Source of the DNA: Bryobacterales bacterium
GTDB lineage: Bacteria > Cyanobacteriota > Vampirovibrionia > Obscuribacterales > Obscuribacteraceae
Length of the DNA stretch: 5,953 bases
Assembly: GCA_903970295.1 (NCBI GenBank)
Contig: CAJCHQ010000541.1
Span: 1 to 5,953 of the forward strand
Direction of reading: 5' to 3'
This document shows positions 4,826 to 5,953 of the stretch, piece after piece. Below the pieces are notes generated by a model. It was not told where the DNA came from. It searched no databases and worked only from the letters and a program-made list of their open reading frames with translations. Within the stretch, counting starts at the first letter, position 1, and each line of letters opens with the position of its first letter. The translations under genes and the position numbers were made by a program.

Positions 4826-5953
4826 TTATTTGTCCTTCTCCTGGGGCCCTAGACAGGCTTGGGCTGCTGCTAATCGTGCTACCGGCACGCGGTAAGGCGA
4901 GCAGCTAACGTAGGTCAAACCAAGCTGATGGGCGAAGGCAATCGAGTTCGGTTCGCCGCCGTGTTCGCCGCAAATCCCAAGTTTCAAATCGGGTCTGGTT
5001 TGTAGACCATACTCTACGGCTATCTTCATCATTTTGCCCACCCCGTTGCGGTCCAACACCTCGAATGGATTAGCAGGCAAGACTTTTTGGTACCCTGATG
5101 CCGTTTGCACACCCGCCAGATATTTTTGCAGAAATTTGCCTTCGGCGTCGTCGCGGCTGTAACCAAAAGTCATCTGCGTCAAATCATTAGTGCCAAAACT
5201 AAAAAATTCGGCGTATTGAGCAATCTCATCGGCAGTGACGCATGCTCGTGGCACTTCGATCATGGTGCCGATTTTGTATTTGATCTCGACATTCGCCGCT
5301 TCCATGGTGCGGCGAGCCACCGATTCCAGCTGCTCGCGAGCGATCTTCAATTCCTCGAAGTGACCGACGAGAGGAATCATCACCTCGGGCTCGACATTGA
5401 TCCCGGCTTTCCGGCAATCAATCGCCGCTTCGAAAATCGCCTGCACTTGCATCTCGTTGATTTCGGGATAGAGCAAGCCCAGACGGCAGCCGCGCAAGCC
5501 CATCATGGGATTGGATTCATGCAATTCATTGACTTTGCGCAGGAGCATTTCTTGCTCTCGGAGGCTAGCTCCTTTCACACCATTGGCGCGCATCGTCGCC
5601 ACTTCTTCGATCAGACCTTCACGCTTTGGTAAAAATTCGTGCAGGGGCGGATCGAGCAAATGGATCGTCACCGGCAGCCCCTTCATTTCTTCGAAGATGC
5701 CCCGGAAATCCTGACGTTGCATCGGCAACAATTTTGCCAGAGCAGCTTTGCGCTCTTCGACATTGCCGGCCATAATCATCTCTTGCATGGCCGGCAAGCG
5801 ATCCTGGCTCATGAACATATGCTCGGTCCGGCACAGGCCAATTCCTTCGGCGCCGAATTGACGAGCGACTCTGGCATCTTGCGGAGTGTCGGCGTTAGCG
5901 CGCACGCCAAGCGTGCGGGTTTCGTCGGCCCACTGCAACAATGTGCGGAACTC
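4826..5953 (-). CDS. ppdK: Pyruvate phosphate dikinase, C-terminal part, cut by right window edge
   Basis: The frame is open to the window edge; 375 residues are seen of a family usually about 870-900 long. The enzyme interconverts ATP, Pi and pyruvate with AMP, PPi and PEP in the cytosol. The visible part is the PEP/pyruvate-binding barrel. Present are ADTPxDA, GIGLCRTEHMF (Arg equal to Clostridium symbiosum Arg561; codon 5830-5828), LDPPLHEFLP, NPMMGLRGCRLG, MIEVPRA (Glu745; 5257-5255), SFGTNDLTQMTFGYSRDD (Asn768; 5188-5186), GICGEHGGEP with the acid Cys831 (4972-4970) and the C-terminal YVSCSPYRVPVARLAAAQ. Two oddities stand out. The conserved Arg617 before LLDPPLHEF is His here (codon CAT, 5662-5660). 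Also, about nine extra residues lie between the Asn768 and Cys831 positions compared with C. symbiosum (around LAGVQTASGYQKVLPA). The first in-frame TTG (5941-5939) is an internal Leu, not a start. The TPR gene follows with no gap. PPDK identity is firm. Confidence 0.95.
   Translation of the reverse strand, partial: EFRTLLQWADETRTLGVRANADTPQDARVARQFGAEGIGLCRTEHMFMSQDRLPAMQEMIMAGNVEERKAALAKLLPMQRQDFRGIFEEMKGLPVTIHLLDPPLHEFLPKREGLIEEVATMRANGVKGASLREQEMLLRKVNELHESNPMMGLRGCRLGLLYPEINEMQVQAIFEAAIDCRKAGINVEPEVMIPLVGHFEELKIAREQLESVARRTMEAANVEIKYKIGTMIEVPRACVTADEIAQYAEFFSFGTNDLTQMTFGYSRDDAEGKFLQKYLAGVQTASGYQKVLPANPFEVLDRNGVGKMMKIAVEYGLQTRPDLKLGICGEHGGEPNSIAFAHQLGLTYVSCSPYRVPVARLAAAQACLGPQEKDK
4834..4842 (-). 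promoter_or_regulatory. Ribosome binding site of the TPR gene inside the end of ppdK
   Basis: AGGAGAAGG encodes part of the PPDK C-terminal Gln-Glu-Lys-Asp residues and lies eight bases before the TPR ATG at 4825-4823. Ribosomes ending ppdK at TAA (4828-4826) would be placed directly at this start. Confidence 0.7.

Noticed and set aside
5105..5632. Plus-strand open reading frame of 175 codons opposite ppdK
   Set aside because: The opposite strand encodes firmly identified PPDK, and the plus-strand product is rich in His/Phe/Arg without any recognisable domain, as expected of a shadow.
5939..5941. TTG near the right edge as a start codon for a short PPDK-like protein
   Set aside because: The four codons before it up to the edge (E-F-R-T) continue the PPDK frame and match the family, so it is an internal Leu of a longer gene.

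Overview
The window is a gene-dense stretch of bacterial DNA with about half G+C by eye. All supported genes read on the minus strand, so they are transcribed from right to left. Bacterial features include Shine-Dalgarno sequences before each internal gene, one TTG start, and Sec-type and Tat-type export signals. The taxon cannot be fixed from this sequence. The mix of a kinesin-light-chain-type TPR protein, a tricorn-type peptidase domain, a pyruvate phosphate dikinase and an exported alpha-glucuronidase fits several free-living lineages (for example Obscuribacterales/Melainabacteria, Planctomycetes or Acidobacteria). This is only a guess.

Layout in transcription order. (1) 5953-4826: the C-terminal part of pyruvate phosphate dikinase (ppdK), cut by the right window edge. 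(2) 4825-3866: a cytosolic protein made almost entirely of seven 42-residue TPR units. Its ATG directly follows the ppdK stop codon and its ribosome binding site lies inside the ppdK coding end. (3) A 100-base gap with an inverted repeat and a possible -10 box. (4) 3765-2761: an exported S41 protein corresponding only to the last part of tricorn protease, with a TTG start. (5) 2748-559: a full-length GH67 alpha-glucuronidase with a twin-arginine signal, 12 bases after the S41 gene. (6) 558-243: a gap of 316 bases with a good sigma-70-like promoter, a 12-bp palindrome at the predicted start of transcription and a long leader. (7) 242-1: the N-terminus of a second exported protein, cut by the left edge.

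Functionally there are two linked pairs. ppdK and the TPR gene form a tightly coupled cytosolic pair in PEP/pyruvate metabolism. The S41 and GH67 genes form an exported pair; GH67 enzymes trim glucuronic acid from xylan fragments, so the pair may act on plant-derived or other glucuronic-acid-bearing oligosaccharides outside the cytoplasm. Whether the two pairs share one transcript is open.

The two most notable observations concern active sites. The PPDK fragment has His (CAT) where the family has an essential phosphate/PEP-binding Arg. The S41 protein keeps the tricorn serine, oxyanion and glutamate positions at exact tricorn spacing but lacks the domain that carries the catalytic histidine. 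I found no CRISPR array, RNA gene, insertion sequence or clear intrinsic terminator.
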